From assembly GCF_006335115.1 (NCBI RefSeq), contig NZ_VDMJ01000025.1:31734-71075 (forward strand): DNA of 39,342 bases. The letters run 5' to 3'. Made by a program: the position numbers and the translations under genes. This stretch comes from Streptomyces sp. NP160. Lineage in GTDB: Bacteria; Actinomycetota; Actinomycetes; Actinomycetales; Quadrisphaeraceae. The notes below the pieces were generated by a model. The model was not told where the DNA came from and made no database searches. It saw nothing but the letters and a program-made list of their open reading frames with translations. Positions 16,690 to 24,522 of this stretch are shown piece by piece. How positions within the stretch are numbered: position 1 is the stretch's first letter; the number at the start of each line of letters is the position of its first letter.

Positions 16690-19600
16690 ACGCCGGGCCC
16701 GCAGCGTCGCGGCCCCACTGGTTCGAGCAGCACGACCCGGCGCAGGGGGTGCTGCCGGCGCGCGCCGCGCTGCGCTCGGACGCCCCCGAGCTGGACCTGT
16801 CCGGTGACTGGCGCTTCCGCTGGAGCCCGCGCGCCGACGTCGAGGAGTCCTTCGCCGGACCCGGCTTCGACGACTCGGCCTGGGACCTGCTGGCCGTGCC
16901 CGGCCACTGGCAGCTGGCGCCGCAGAACACCGACGGGCGCTACGGCCGCCCCGCGTACACCAACGTGCAGTACCCCTTCCCCGTCGACCCGCCGTTCGTT
17001 CCCGACGAGAACGCCACCGGTGACCACCGCGCCGTCGTCGTCGTCCCCGACGACCTCGCCGCCGTCGTAGCGGCCGGGGGCCGTGCGGTGCTGCGCTTCG
17101 AGGGCGTCGACTCCGCCTTCCGGGTCTGGGTGGACGGCACCGAGGTGGGCCGCTCCGTCGGCTCGCGCCTGGTGTCGGAGTTCGACGTCACCGACCACCT
17201 CCCCTCCGCCGGCGAGCACGCGGTGGTGGCCGTCCGCGTGCACCAGTGGTCCTCGGGCTCCTACCTGGAGGACCAGGACATGTGGTGGCTGTCGGGGATC
17301 TTCCGCGAGGTGCGCCTGCTGGGGCGCCCCGCCGGCGGTGTGGACGACGTCCACGTGCACGCCGGGTACGACCACGCCACCGGCACCGGCTCCCTGCGCG
17401 TCGAGGTCACCACCGACGCCGACGGCGCCCGCGTGCTCGTCCCCGAGCTGGGCCTCGACCTCGCGCCGGGCGAGGAGGCCGTGGTCCCCGTCGACCCCTG
17501 GAGCGCGGAGTCGCCGCGCCTCTACGACGCCGAGGTGGCCACCGCCACCGAGCGCGTGCGCCTGCGCATCGGCTTCAAGACCGTCGCGATCGTCCCGTCC
17601 ACCACCGGCGACTGGGACGTCTTCACGGTCAACGGCGCCCGCACGCTCCTCCGGGGCGTGAACCGGCACGAGGTCTCAGCCGACCGCGGCCGCTCCACCA
17701 CGCCCGCCGAGGACCTCGCCGACGTGCTGCTCATGAAGCAGCACGGCGTCAACGCCGTCCGCACCAGCCACTACCCGCCGCACCCGCGCTTCCTCGACCT
17801 GTGCGACGAGCACGGGCTCTACGTCGTGGACGAGTGCGACCTCGAGACGCACGGCTTCTGGTTCACCGGCTGGCGCCGCAACCCCTCCGACGACCCGGCG
17901 TGGGAGGCGCCCATGGTCGACCGGATGGTCCGCACGGTGCACCGCGACAAGAACCACGCCAGCGTCGTCATGTGGTCGCTCGGCAACGAGAGCGGCGTCG
18001 GGCGCAACCTGAGCGCCATGGCGCGCGCCGCCCGCGAGGTCGGCACCGGGCTGCCCCTGCACTACGAGCACGACTGGGGCTACCACGACGTCGACGTCTA
18101 CAGCCGCATGTACGCCTCCCACGCCGAGGTCGAGCGCATCGCCCGCGGCGCCGAGGCGCACCTGGGCAGCGACGAGGCCATGGAGCAGGACGGGCAGACC
18201 GCCGGCCCGCGCGACGACGCCGCCGATGCGCGCCGCCGCCGCCTGCCGTTCGTGCAGTGCGAGTACGTGCACGCCATGGGCCTGGGCCCGGGCGGCGTCG
18301 CGGAGTACCAGGACCTCTTCGAGTCCTCCGACCGGGTCATGGGCGGCTTCGTGTGGGAGTGGATCGACCACGGCCTGCGCCAGGTCGCTGACGGTCGCGA
18401 GCGCTGGGCGTACGGCGGCGACTTCGGCGAGGTGACGCACGACGGCAACTTCGTGGCTGACGGCCTCCTCTTCCCCGACCGCACCCCCTCGCCGGGCCTG
18501 CTCGACGTGGCCGTCGCCTACGCGCCGGTGAAGGTCGAGCCTGCAGGGAGCCCCAGCGCTCCCGCCGTGAGGATCACCAACCGCTACGACGTGCGGGACC
18601 TCACCGCCACCTCCCTGCGGTGGGTGAGGGAGGACGACGGCGAGGAGGTCGCCAGCGGCGAGCTCGTCACCCCGGACCTCGGGCCCTGGCAGTCCGCCGA
18701 GGTCGCGCTGCCGGCGGAGGCCCTCGTCCCGGCGCGCGGCGGCACCGGTCGACAGCCGGAACGGTGGATCACGGTGACGGCCACCTCCCGCAAGGACGAG
18801 CCGTGGGCCGCCGCCGGGCACGTGCTCGGCTCCGGACAGGTGGCGCTTGACGTGCTCCCGTCGGCGTCCTCGGGCGCGGCGCAGGGCACCGCACCCGTGC
18901 GGCGGGGGTCCGACGTGGCGCTGGGGGGCGCCCTGTTCGACGCCCGCTCCGGCGCGCTGCACCGCCTCGGCGGGCTGCCGGTGCACGGGCTGCGCCTGGA
19001 CCTGTGGCGCGCGCCCACCGACAACGACGAGGGCGAGAACGGGAAGGTCGCCGACGCCTGGCGCGAGGCCGGGCTCCACCAGCTGACCCACCAGGTGCGC
19101 GGGGTCCACCTCGACGGCGGTTCGCTCGTGGTGACCACGCGCGTGGCGCCGCCGCTGCACGACCACGGCGTGCTCGCCACCTTCCGGTGGACCGCGCTCG
19201 AGGCCGACTCCTCCGGTGGCGCCGCGGTCCGACTGGACGTGCACGTCGAGCCGCAGGGCGAGCAGTCGCTGCCGTGGCCGCGCCTCGGCGTCCGCCTGCA
19301 CCTGCCCCGTGCCCTCGACCGGGCCACCTGGTTCGGCCGCGGGCCCGGCGAGGCCTACCCCGACACGGGCCTGGCGGCCCGGGTGGGGCGGTTCAGCGCA
19401 TCGGTGGCTGAGCTGCAGACGCCGTACGTCATGCCGCAGGAGAACGGGCACCGCGCCGACGTGCGCTGGCTGGAGCTGACCGGTGGCGAGCCGTTCGGGA
19501 GCCCGCGCACGCCGGGCCTGCGCGTGGAGGGCGCCCCGACCACGGGCTTCACCGCCCGCCGCTGGACCACCGAGCAGCTGGCCGCGGCCCGGCACGACGC

Positions 19601-19754
19601 CGAGCTCGTGCCGGGGCCGGACCTCGTGGTGACCCTCGACGCCGCGCTGCACGGCACGGGCACCGCCTCCTGCGGACCCGCCGTGCTGCCCCAGTACGTG
19701 CTGCACCCGGCCGAGCGCTCGTTCTCCGTGGTCCTGCGGGAGCTGCCCGCCTGA
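16677..19754 (+). CDS. lacZ: Beta-galactosidase, GH2 (LacZ type)
   Basis: This 1025-residue enzyme has the full LacZ architecture and length: jelly-roll sugar-binding domain (FDDSAWDLLAVPGHWQL, YTNVQYPFPVDPPFVP), two Ig-like domains, the TIM-barrel (VNRHEVSADRGR, HGVNAVRTSHYPPHP, DECDLETHGF) and a large C-terminal domain 5. The acid/base is Glu438 in LGNESG. The nucleophile is Glu529 in QCEYVHAMG. It hydrolyses lactose and other beta-galactosides. No signal peptide is present, so it acts in the cytosol on imported sugar. The GTG at 16677 is favoured over upstream starts because it gives the family N-terminus and has CAGAGT six bases upstream. It is divergent from the ABC operon and ends seven bases from the converging PfkB gene. 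Confidence 0.95.
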   Translation: MSANNAGPAASRPHWFEQHDPAQGVLPARAALRSDAPELDLSGDWRFRWSPRADVEESFAGPGFDDSAWDLLAVPGHWQLAPQNTDGRYGRPAYTNVQYPFPVDPPFVPDENATGDHRAVVVVPDDLAAVVAAGGRAVLRFEGVDSAFRVWVDGTEVGRSVGSRLVSEFDVTDHLPSAGEHAVVAVRVHQWSSGSYLEDQDMWWLSGIFREVRLLGRPAGGVDDVHVHAGYDHATGTGSLRVEVTTDADGARVLVPELGLDLAPGEEAVVPVDPWSAESPRLYDAEVATATERVRLRIGFKTVAIVPSTTGDWDVFTVNGARTLLRGVNRHEVSADRGRSTTPAEDLADVLLMKQHGVNAVRTSHYPPHPRFLDLCDEHGLYVVDECDLETHGFWFTGWRRNPSDDPAWEAPMVDRMVRTVHRDKNHASVVMWSLGNESGVGRNLSAMARAAREVGTGLPLHYEHDWGYHDVDVYSRMYASHAEVERIARGAEAHLGSDEAMEQDGQTAGPRDDAADARRRRLPFVQCEYVHAMGLGPGGVAEYQDLFESSDRVMGGFVWEWIDHGLRQVADGRERWAYGGDFGEVTHDGNFVADGLLFPDRTPSPGLLDVAVAYAPVKVEPAGSPSAPAVRITNRYDVRDLTATSLRWVREDDGEEVASGELVTPDLGPWQSAEVALPAEALVPARGGTGRQPERWITVTATSRKDEPWAAAGHVLGSGQVALDVLPSASSGAAQGTAPVRRGSDVALGGALFDARSGALHRLGGLPVHGLRLDLWRAPTDNDEGENGKVADAWREAGLHQLTHQVRGVHLDGGSLVVTTRVAPPLHDHGVLATFRWTALEADSSGGAAVRLDVHVEPQGEQSLPWPRLGVRLHLPRALDRATWFGRGPGEAYPDTGLAARVGRFSASVAELQTPYVMPQENGHRADVRWLELTGGEPFGSPRTPGLRVEGAPTTGFTARRWTTEQLAAARHDAELVPGPDLVVTLDAALHGTGTASCGPAVLPQYVLHPAERSFSVVLRELPA

Positions 19755-19766
19755 GCGGCGCTCAGG
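19750..19766. terminator. Short palindrome holding both convergent stop codons
   Basis: CCTGAGC-GGC-GCTCAGG is a perfect 7-bp inverted repeat. The lacZ TGA lies in the left arm and the PfkB-gene TGA (read on the other strand) in the right arm. It is short for a terminator but symmetric for both genes. Confidence 0.35.
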
Positions 19767-20745
19767 CGGTCCAGGCCTCGAGGTGCTCCAGCGCCGAGCG
19801 GCCCTCGGACGGCAGCTGCCCCCACCACGCGCGCAGGTCCGCGCGGGTGGGGGCGCTGCTCGCCCCACCGGCCCGGCGCACCGACAGCGCCGAGCACACC
19901 ACCGCGGCCTGGAGCCGCTGGCGCAGGGACCACGGCTGGAGCCCCGCAGCCATGAAGGTGGCCACGAAGACGTCACCGGCGCCCGTCGTGTCGACGACCG
20001 GCGCGTCGAACAGGTCGCCCAGCTCGGGCCGTCCAGCGCCGCCGACCTCCACGCGCGCCGCTCCGTCGCACGCCACCACGCCGCGCGCGCCGCGCGTCAC
20101 CACCGCCAGCCCCACGTGCTCGGCCAGCGAGCCGGCAGCCTCCTCGGGTGACGCTGCGCCGGTGGCGCGCTGCGCCTCGTCGTCGTTGGGGACGAAGACG
20201 TCGACGTCGGCGAGGTGCGAGCGCACCTGCGCGCCCCAGCCGGGGGTGTCGACGTAGCCGATGCCGCCGACCACGGTGCAGCCGCGCTGGCGCAGGCCCC
20301 CGACCCACAGCGGCACGGGCGCGGAGACGTCCACGTGCAGCGCGCGCGGCAGGCGCCGGGGGCCGGGCTGCTGGGTGAGCTGGCGCCAGCGGGGCTCCTC
20401 GTGGGTGACGAACGTCCGGTCCCCACCGGCGACGACGGCGACGGACACCGGCGTCCCCACCGCCTCGCTTCGCTCCGCCCCGTCGAGCACGAGGCCCGGC
20501 TCGGCGGCCAGCGCCGTGACGAGCCGGTCGCCCCACTCGTCGGTGCCGAACCGGGTGAGCAGCGCCGTCCGCGCGCCCACCCGCGCCGCGGCGACCGCAC
20601 GGGTGGCGGTGCCGCCGGGGCTGACGTCGAGCGAGGTCGCGTAGACCTCGCTGCCGAGGGCGGGCAGCGCGCTGACCCCGCCCATGACGAGGTCGAGGTA
20701 GACGGGGCCGAGGAAGGCCAGGTCGACGTCGGTGGGCTGCGCCAT
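19762..20745 (-). CDS. PfkB-family carbohydrate kinase
   Basis: This 327-residue kinase shows the PfkB signatures: the early glycine motif SPGGTATRAVAAARVGA (residues 42-58), VPNDDEA (185-191), and VDTTGAGDVFVATFMA (251-266) with catalytic Asp258 and its anion hole. It phosphorylates a sugar or nucleoside with ATP; the substrate is not readable. It is divergent from the DeoR-GH4 pair, so a sugar released by the GH4 enzyme is one possibility. The ATG at 20745 (MAQPTDVD) is chosen because the family begins just after it; the frame stays open further upstream. CAGGAT eight bases upstream may be its -10. Confidence 0.88.
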   Translation of the reverse strand: MAQPTDVDLAFLGPVYLDLVMGGVSALPALGSEVYATSLDVSPGGTATRAVAAARVGARTALLTRFGTDEWGDRLVTALAAEPGLVLDGAERSEAVGTPVSVAVVAGGDRTFVTHEEPRWRQLTQQPGPRRLPRALHVDVSAPVPLWVGGLRQRGCTVVGGIGYVDTPGWGAQVRSHLADVDVFVPNDDEAQRATGAASPEEAAGSLAEHVGLAVVTRGARGVVACDGAARVEVGGAGRPELGDLFDAPVVDTTGAGDVFVATFMAAGLQPWSLRQRLQAAVVCSALSVRRAGGASSAPTRADLRAWWGQLPSEGRSALEHLEAWTA

Positions 20746-20763
20746 GGTGCGCGATCCTGGCAC

Positions 20764-20785
20764 ACCTGCGCGCTTTCGCGCAGGT
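20764..20785. promoter_or_regulatory. Candidate operator in the PfkB/DeoR divergent promoter
   Basis: ACCTGCGCG-CTTT-CGCGCAGGT is a perfect 9-bp inverted repeat. Its middle contains CTTTCG, and the complementary CGAAAG occurs at 20811-20816. CTTTCG/CGAAAG half-sites are typical of DeoR-family operators. It lies over the presumed PfkB promoter region. Confidence 0.5.
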
Positions 20786-20805
20786 ATGGGCGCCCGTCGG
20801 GCATG

Positions 20806-20834
20806 TTGACCGAAAGTGAGCACTGCGGTTGACT
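20806..20834 (+). promoter_or_regulatory. Promoter of the DeoR-GH4 operon
   Basis: TTGACC (20806-20811) and TTGACT (20829-20834) are 17 bases apart, and six bases separate the -10 from the GTG at 20841. The -10 lacks the usual A at position two, so it is a weak match. A CGAAAG half-site starts within the last base of the -35. Confidence 0.5.
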
Positions 20835-20840
20835 GCTTCC

Positions 20841-21620
20841 GTGCAGACGCGCCAGCGCCGCGAGCAGATCCTCGAGCGCCTCGACGCCGACCGCTTCGCC
20901 TCCGTCAACGACCTCGCCGAGGCCCTGCAGGTCAGCCCCTCCACCGTCCGCCGCGACCTCCAGCAGCTCGGAGCCAGCGGTGAGCTCCGCCGCACGCACG
21001 GCGGCGCCGTCGTCCTGGACCGCGCTGCCGACCGGACGTCCGACGGTGCTCTCGAGCACCCCTACGCCACCACCGCCCAGGCCGACGCCGACCTCAAGGC
21101 CGCCCTGGGCCGTGCGGCCGCAGCGCTCATCCCCGACGGCGCCGTCGTCGCCCTGGACATCGGGACGACGACGCCGCTGGTCGCGCGCCACCTGGCGGGG
21201 CGGCCCGTCACCGTCATCACGAGCAACCTCGCCGTCCTCGACGAGCTCCGCGACGACCCCGCCGTCGACCTCGTCCTGCTCGGCGGCACCGTCCGCCGCA
21301 ACTTCCAGACACTGGTCGGCGCGCTGACCCTGCAGGCGCTCGCCAGCGTCAGCTGCGACGTCGCCGTCCTGTCCTGCACCGGAGTGCGACCCGATGGCCG
21401 GGTCGTCGACGACATGTCGGTCGAGGCACCGACGAAGGAGGGCCTCTTGGCCGCTGCAACGCAGACCGTGCTGCTGGCGTCGCACGCGAAGTTCCCGGGC
21501 ACGGGCTCGCTGCAGACGACCTCGCTGGACGCCGTCGACGTGCTCGTCACCACCGCAGGCGCCCCGGCCGAGGCCCTCGGCCGCGTCACCGCGGCCGGCG
21601 GACGCGTGGTCGTGGCGTGA
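20841..21620 (+). CDS. DeoR-family transcriptional regulator (first copy)
   Basis: This 259-residue regulator has the DeoR helix-turn-helix (QRREQILERLDADRF and VNDLAEALQVSPSTVRRDLQ) and the DeoR sugar-phosphate sensor domain (ALDIGTTTPLVARHL, SNLAVLDEL, LLGGTVRRNFQTLVG, HAKFPGTGSLQ). Family members are relieved by a phosphorylated sugar, fitting the PfkB kinase next door. GTG at 20841 is preferred to the TTG at 20829 because TTGACC and TTGACT form a promoter with correct spacing. Its stop overlaps the GH4 start by four bases (GTGA), so the two are coupled. It probably controls its own operon and the divergent kinase. Confidence 0.93.
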   Translation: MQTRQRREQILERLDADRFASVNDLAEALQVSPSTVRRDLQQLGASGELRRTHGGAVVLDRAADRTSDGALEHPYATTAQADADLKAALGRAAAALIPDGAVVALDIGTTTPLVARHLAGRPVTVITSNLAVLDELRDDPAVDLVLLGGTVRRNFQTLVGALTLQALASVSCDVAVLSCTGVRPDGRVVDDMSVEAPTKEGLLAAATQTVLLASHAKFPGTGSLQTTSLDAVDVLVTTAGAPAEALGRVTAAGGRVVVA

Positions 21621-23008
21621 AGCTCACCATCGTCGGCGGCGGCGGGTTCCGGGTCCCCGACGTCTACCGCGCGCTCCTGGCCGACTCGGGCAGCCCCCGC
21701 ATCACCGAGGTGTGGCTCTACGACGTCGGCGCCGACCGCCTCGAGGCGGTGCGCGCCATCCTCGCCTCCGCCGCGCGCCACGCCGTCGAGGCCGGCGCTG
21801 GCGCGAGCTCGGTCCCTGTCGTGCACGCCACCACCGACCTCGACGTCGCCCTCGCCGACGCCAACTTCATCTTCTCGGCGATCCGCGTCGGCGGGTTGGC
21901 GGGCCGTGTGGCCGACGAGCGCGTGGCACTGTCCCTGGGCCTGCTCGGCCAGGAGACCGTGGGCCCCGGTGGCATCTCCTACGGCCTGCGCACGGTGCCG
22001 GTGATGACGGCGATCGCCGAGCGGGTCGCCGCCGTGGCGCCGCACGCCGTGATGATCAACTTCACCAACCCGGCCGGCATGATCACCGAGGCGCTGCAGC
22101 GGGTGCTGGGCGACCGCGCCGTGGGCATCTGCGACACCCCCTCGGGCCTGGGGCGGCGCATCGCCGCCGGCCTCGGCATCCCCCCGCGCGAGGTGCAGCT
22201 CGACTACGCCGGCCTGAACCACCTGGGCTGGCTGCGCCGCGTGCTCCACCGCGGCGAGGACGTGCTGCCCCGGGTGCTCGCCGACGACGCGCTGCTCGGC
22301 TCCCTGGAGGAGGGCGCCGTCTTCGGCGTCGACGCGCTGCGCATGCTGGGGACCATCCCCAACGAGTACCTCTACTACTACTACTGCAACCGCGACGCGG
22401 TGCCCGCCATCCTCGAGCGGCCCCGCACCCGCGGGGAGCAGCTCGTGGTCGACCAGGCCGACTTCTTCACGAAGGTCCGCGGCGCCGACGACCCGTGGCA
22501 GCTCTGGCAGGACACCTCCGCCGCGCGCAGCGCCACGTACATGGCCGAGGCCAAGCCCGACGACCACGTCGCCGACGCCGAGGACAGCCCCTTCCAGGGC
22601 GACGACGGCTACGCCGGTGTCGCGCTGTCGGTGATGCGCGCCGTGGCCCGCGACGAGCCCGCCACGCTCATCCTCAACGTCCGCAACGGCGGCACACTCC
22701 CGGGGATGCCGGTGGACGCGGTCGTCGAGGTCCCCGTGCGCGTGTCGGCACAGGGCATGGTCACCCAGCAGGTGACGCAGCCCGACCTGCACCAGCTGGG
22801 CCTCATGCAGCAGCTCAAGGCGTGCGAGCGGTACACGATCGACGCGGCGCTGTCCGGCTCGCGCACCCAGGCGGAGAAGGCGTTCGCCCTGCACCCGCTC
22901 GTGCAGTCGCTGCCGCGCGCCAGGGCCCTGCTCGACGGCTACACGCGGGAGATCCCCGAGGTCGCCGCCGCGCTGGCCGCGACGTCAGGCGCCGCGCACA
23001 CCTGCTGA
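21617..23008 (+). CDS. GH4 NAD- and metal-dependent glycosidase (6-phospho-beta-glucosidase-like)
   Basis: This 463-residue enzyme has the GH4 Rossmann start (KLTIVGGGGFRVPDVYRALL), GQETVGPGG (111-119), MINFTNPAGMITEA (146-159), and the metal ligands Cys172 in ICDTP and His202 in GLNHLGW. GH4 enzymes use NAD and Mn to cleave glycosides by oxidation at C3 and elimination. The overall pattern is like 6-phospho-beta-glucosidases. However, the CDTP tetrapeptide differs from the CNVP of well-studied ones, and no phosphotransferase uptake system is present, so the substrate (phosphorylated or not) is uncertain. It is coupled to the DeoR gene upstream. A strong bidirectional terminator follows. Confidence 0.92.
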   Translation: MKLTIVGGGGFRVPDVYRALLADSGSPRITEVWLYDVGADRLEAVRAILASAARHAVEAGAGASSVPVVHATTDLDVALADANFIFSAIRVGGLAGRVADERVALSLGLLGQETVGPGGISYGLRTVPVMTAIAERVAAVAPHAVMINFTNPAGMITEALQRVLGDRAVGICDTPSGLGRRIAAGLGIPPREVQLDYAGLNHLGWLRRVLHRGEDVLPRVLADDALLGSLEEGAVFGVDALRMLGTIPNEYLYYYYCNRDAVPAILERPRTRGEQLVVDQADFFTKVRGADDPWQLWQDTSAARSATYMAEAKPDDHVADAEDSPFQGDDGYAGVALSVMRAVARDEPATLILNVRNGGTLPGMPVDAVVEVPVRVSAQGMVTQQVTQPDLHQLGLMQQLKACERYTIDAALSGSRTQAEKAFALHPLVQSLPRARALLDGYTREIPEVAAALAATSGAAHTC

Positions 23009-23017
23009 GGACCCTCT

Positions 23018-23065
23018 GTGATCATGGGCTTCCCGAGCAGACGCGCTCCGGAAACCCATGATCAC
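23018..23065. terminator. Bidirectional terminator between GH4 and fucosidase genes
   Basis: Arms at 23018-23038 and 23045-23065 pair over 21 positions with two mismatches around a 6-base loop. The outer half GTGATCATGGG/CCCATGATCAC is perfect. It starts ten bases after the GH4 stop and ends three bases before the fucosidase stop. Its lower GC content compared with the surroundings suggests a distinct repeat element. Confidence 0.8.
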
Positions 23066-23067
23066 GG

Positions 23068-24447
23068 TCAGGGGTGACGGAGGGGGACCTCCACGACGAG
23101 GGGGCCGGCGGGGGCGTGCGGCAGGTCGGAACGCGCCGGGAGGTCGACGACGACGCCGCCGTCCACAGCGCGCACGCCCACGGGGCCGCCGCCCAGCAGC
23201 CGGGCGCCGCCGAGCTGCAGCGCGTCGGCCCGAGCCGCCAGCCGCATCTCCCGGTCAGCGCCGTCGTCGACGACGGCGAAGGCGTGCTCGCCGTCACGGC
23301 TCGCCGTCCACCGCACCCACGGCTCCTCACCGCTCGCCGCGACGCCCGGAGGGAGCGGCCGCGTGTCGTGCACGGCACGGCCGTTCACCGCCATCCAGTC
23401 CGCGAGCCCCTCGAGGCACTGCCGCTGGAGCTCCGGCACCCTCCCGGCGGCGTCCGGACCGACGTTGAGCAGCAGGTTGCCGCCGCGGGAGACCACGTCC
23501 ACGAGGTGCCTCACGGCGGCCGGGCCGTCGAGGCTGTGCTCGGGGCCCTCGTTGCGGTTGTAGCCGAACGACAGGCCTGTGCCGCGGCAGTTCTCCCACG
23601 CCTGCTCACCCTCGAGGGCCGTGCCGGCCTGGTACTCGCTGGTGCGGAAGTCCCAGTGGGTGAGGCCCCACCGGTCGTTGACCACGCCCTCGGGGTTGGT
23701 GGCGTAGAAGAGGTCGAGCAGGTGCGTGAAGGACAGCGGGCCTTCGGGCTTGCCGGCGTCGGGCCAGTCGATGTCGCCCCACAGCACGTCGGGGGCGTAC
23801 CTCTCGATGAGGTCCCGCACGTGCTCGGTGGCGTAGGCGGCGTACTCGGCGCCCAGCGGGCGGGCGCCGGAGTCGTCGTCGGCGTCCCAGATCGGGCCCG
23901 TGTCGGCGGCGTGCCAGTCCAGGCCGCCGGAGTAGTACACGCCGAAGCGCAGCCCCGCCGCCCTCGTCGCCCGCTCGAACTCGCGGACCAGGTCGCGCCG
24001 CGGGCCTCGCGCCACGGTGTTGCGCGTGCCGGTGCCCGGGGCGTCCCACAGCGTGATGCCGTCGTGGTGCTTGGTGGTGGGCACCACGTAGCGGGCGCCG
24101 GCGCGGGCGAACAGGGCCACCAGCGCGTCGGGGTCGAAGGCCTCGGCGTGCCACCGGTCCAGCAGGTCGTCGTAGGGGACATCGCCGAAGACCTCGCGGT
24201 GGTGCTGGGCCGCGGGGGAGCCCGGGATGCGGATGGTGTTGGCGTACCACTCGGCGTAGGGGTTCTCGAGGAACCAGTCGTCGTGGTGGCTCCCGTGCTC
24301 GCCCAGGGGCACGGCCCAGGCCGGTACGGAGTAGGCGCCCCAGTGCACGAAGATCCCCAGCCCGGCGTCGGTGAACCACTCCGGCACCGGCCGGACGAAC
24401 CGCTGGTACGCGGCGGGCCGCTGGGCGGCGGGGTCGAACATGGCCAT
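23068..24447 (-). CDS. Alpha-L-fucosidase, GH29
   Basis: This 459-residue enzyme matches GH29: PEWFTDAGLGIFVHWGAYSVPAW (residues 22-44), ARYVVPTTKHHDG (118-130), and VLWGDIDWP with probable nucleophile Asp225. A C-terminal beta-sandwich (about 370-459) follows GGNLLLNVGPDAAG. It releases terminal L-fucose with retention. There is no signal peptide, so it acts on imported glycans in the cytosol. ATG at 24447 has GGAGG seven bases upstream; a second ATG lies two codons later. It is the last gene of the DeoR-mannosidase-fucosidase operon, 75 bases after the mannosidase stop. Confidence 0.94.
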   Translation of the reverse strand: MAMFDPAAQRPAAYQRFVRPVPEWFTDAGLGIFVHWGAYSVPAWAVPLGEHGSHHDDWFLENPYAEWYANTIRIPGSPAAQHHREVFGDVPYDDLLDRWHAEAFDPDALVALFARAGARYVVPTTKHHDGITLWDAPGTGTRNTVARGPRRDLVREFERATRAAGLRFGVYYSGGLDWHAADTGPIWDADDDSGARPLGAEYAAYATEHVRDLIERYAPDVLWGDIDWPDAGKPEGPLSFTHLLDLFYATNPEGVVNDRWGLTHWDFRTSEYQAGTALEGEQAWENCRGTGLSFGYNRNEGPEHSLDGPAAVRHLVDVVSRGGNLLLNVGPDAAGRVPELQRQCLEGLADWMAVNGRAVHDTRPLPPGVAASGEEPWVRWTASRDGEHAFAVVDDGADREMRLAARADALQLGGARLLGGGPVGVRAVDGGVVVDLPARSDLPHAPAGPLVVEVPLRHP

Positions 24448-24522
24448 CGAGGAGCCTCCGGACGGACGGGGGTGGAGCAGCGACCGGGCCCGGCTGGGGG
24501 GGCGACGGACCCGGTCGCTGGA

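Noticed and set aside
14181-17669. Single 1162-codon minus-strand reading frame
   Set aside because: Only its last 344 codons are the MalF-type permease; the rest is out-of-frame sequence opposite lacZ and over the binding-protein gene.
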